DNA of 40,776 nt from Nitrospirillum pindoramense (GTDB taxonomy: Bacteria > Pseudomonadota > Alphaproteobacteria > Azospirillales > Azospirillaceae). Position 1 is the stretch's first letter. Every line of letters starts with the position of its first letter. Positions 40,581 through 40,776 of the stretch are shown here, in pieces. The stretch spans positions 1-40,776 of the forward strand of contig NZ_VITR01000027.1 of assembly GCF_007827955.1 (NCBI RefSeq), written 5' to 3'. Under the pieces are notes generated by a model that saw only the letters and a program-made list of their open reading frames with translations, was not told where the DNA came from and did no database searches. The translations under genes and the position numbers were made by a program.

Positions 40581-40681
40581 AGCGGGTCGCGGAAAAGCGG
40601 AGTCGTTTTGGAGCGTGAATCCGCTCGCTCAACAACGACTTAGAGCCGAGCGCGTTTAACCAGAAACGCGCTCGGCTCTAA
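40578..40681. mobile_element. MITE-like palindromic repeat starting at the vapC stop
   Basis: The roughly 104-bp element has related ends: TAGAGCGGGTCGCG on the left and, inverted, TAGAGCCGAGCGCG on the right. Inside are an imperfect hairpin (GTCGTT...GAGCG against CGCTC...AACGAC, about 40601-40638) and a perfect 18-bp stem (40640-40657 with 40664-40681) around AACCAG. Similar non-coding palindromes are scattered in alphaproteobacterial genomes. No open frame is inside. It may also terminate vapBC transcription, though there is no U-tract. Confidence 0.65.
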
Positions 40682-40724
40682 CAGGGTGCGGAAGAATGGA
40701 GCGTTAAGGCCCCTTTCCCCATGA

Positions 40725-40775
40725 ACCAAGCCGATTGAAGGCTTGATCGAGGGGCTACGGGCCGCTTTTGCGGCC
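40725..40775. other. Two further hairpins at the window edge
   Basis: CAAGCC-GATTGAA-GGCTTG (about 40727-40745) and GGCCGC-TTTT-GCGGCC (40760-40775) are perfect short hairpins. No gene is visible between the MITE-like element and the end of the window. Confidence 0.4.
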
Positions 40776-40776
40776 A

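Overview
The window is a GC-rich bacterial chromosome segment with strong G/C bias at third codon positions and dense, mostly housekeeping gene content. The gene set (bactofilin, FtsK next to LolA, a PII protein transcribed toward an aminotransferase, a DUF3376 patatin, DUF2244, DUF2269) fits an alphaproteobacterium. The PII-aminotransferase pair resembles the glnZ-aat neighbourhood described in Azospirillum, so I infer Rhodospirillales/Azospirillaceae. I see no tRNA, rRNA, CRISPR, prophage, transposase or replication origin.

Layout. 0.1-2.9 kb: yraN and rsmI divergent from a lipoprotein activator of penicillin-binding proteins. 2.9-6.0 kb: a small hypothetical gene, then zinc uptake (znuCB divergent from znuA) around a perfect Zur-type palindrome. 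6.1-7.8 kb: dapB and an EamA exporter. 7.9-10.9 kb: a large patatin-like hydrolase convergent with a DUF2244 membrane protein. 11.0-12.8 kb: an SDR oxidoreductase divergent from a LysR regulator. 13.0-17.2 kb: nth, a bactofilin, an EI24 membrane protein, a PfkB-type adenosine kinase and inorganic pyrophosphatase. 17.3-20.5 kb: a fused NDP-forming acyl-CoA synthetase/GNAT acetyltransferase and a small hypothetical gene. 20.6-28.5 kb: xthA divergent from a BtuE-like glutathione peroxidase, a class I amidotransferase, lolA, ftsK, an aminotransferase and a PII gene. 29.0-35.0 kb: a UbiH-type hydroxylase, kynA convergent with kynU, and a penicillin acylase family amidase. 35.2-39.8 kb: an unrecognised 376-residue protein, an RluA pseudouridine synthase, and a compact operon on the minus strand (DCC thiol protein, SDR fused to a DoxX-like membrane region, DUF2269, ABM monooxygenase). 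39.9-40.8 kb: a VapBC-type toxin-antitoxin pair followed by a MITE-like palindromic element.

The less ordinary signals are mostly outside the genes. (1) A roughly 95-bp structured repeat occurs twice, beside nth and beside xthA, with compensatory changes that preserve a GGAT-loop hairpin. (2) Short tandem duplications with 10-17 bp periods recur at gene junctions; three of them span stop codons. (3) A MITE-like palindrome supplies the vapC stop codon. (4) Dyads that could be operators lie upstream of znuA/znuCB, lysR/SDR, gpx/xthA and the unknown 35.3-kb gene. The least described protein module is the 37.2-39.8 kb redox/membrane operon. All functional statements rest on motif recognition by eye; no database search was run.
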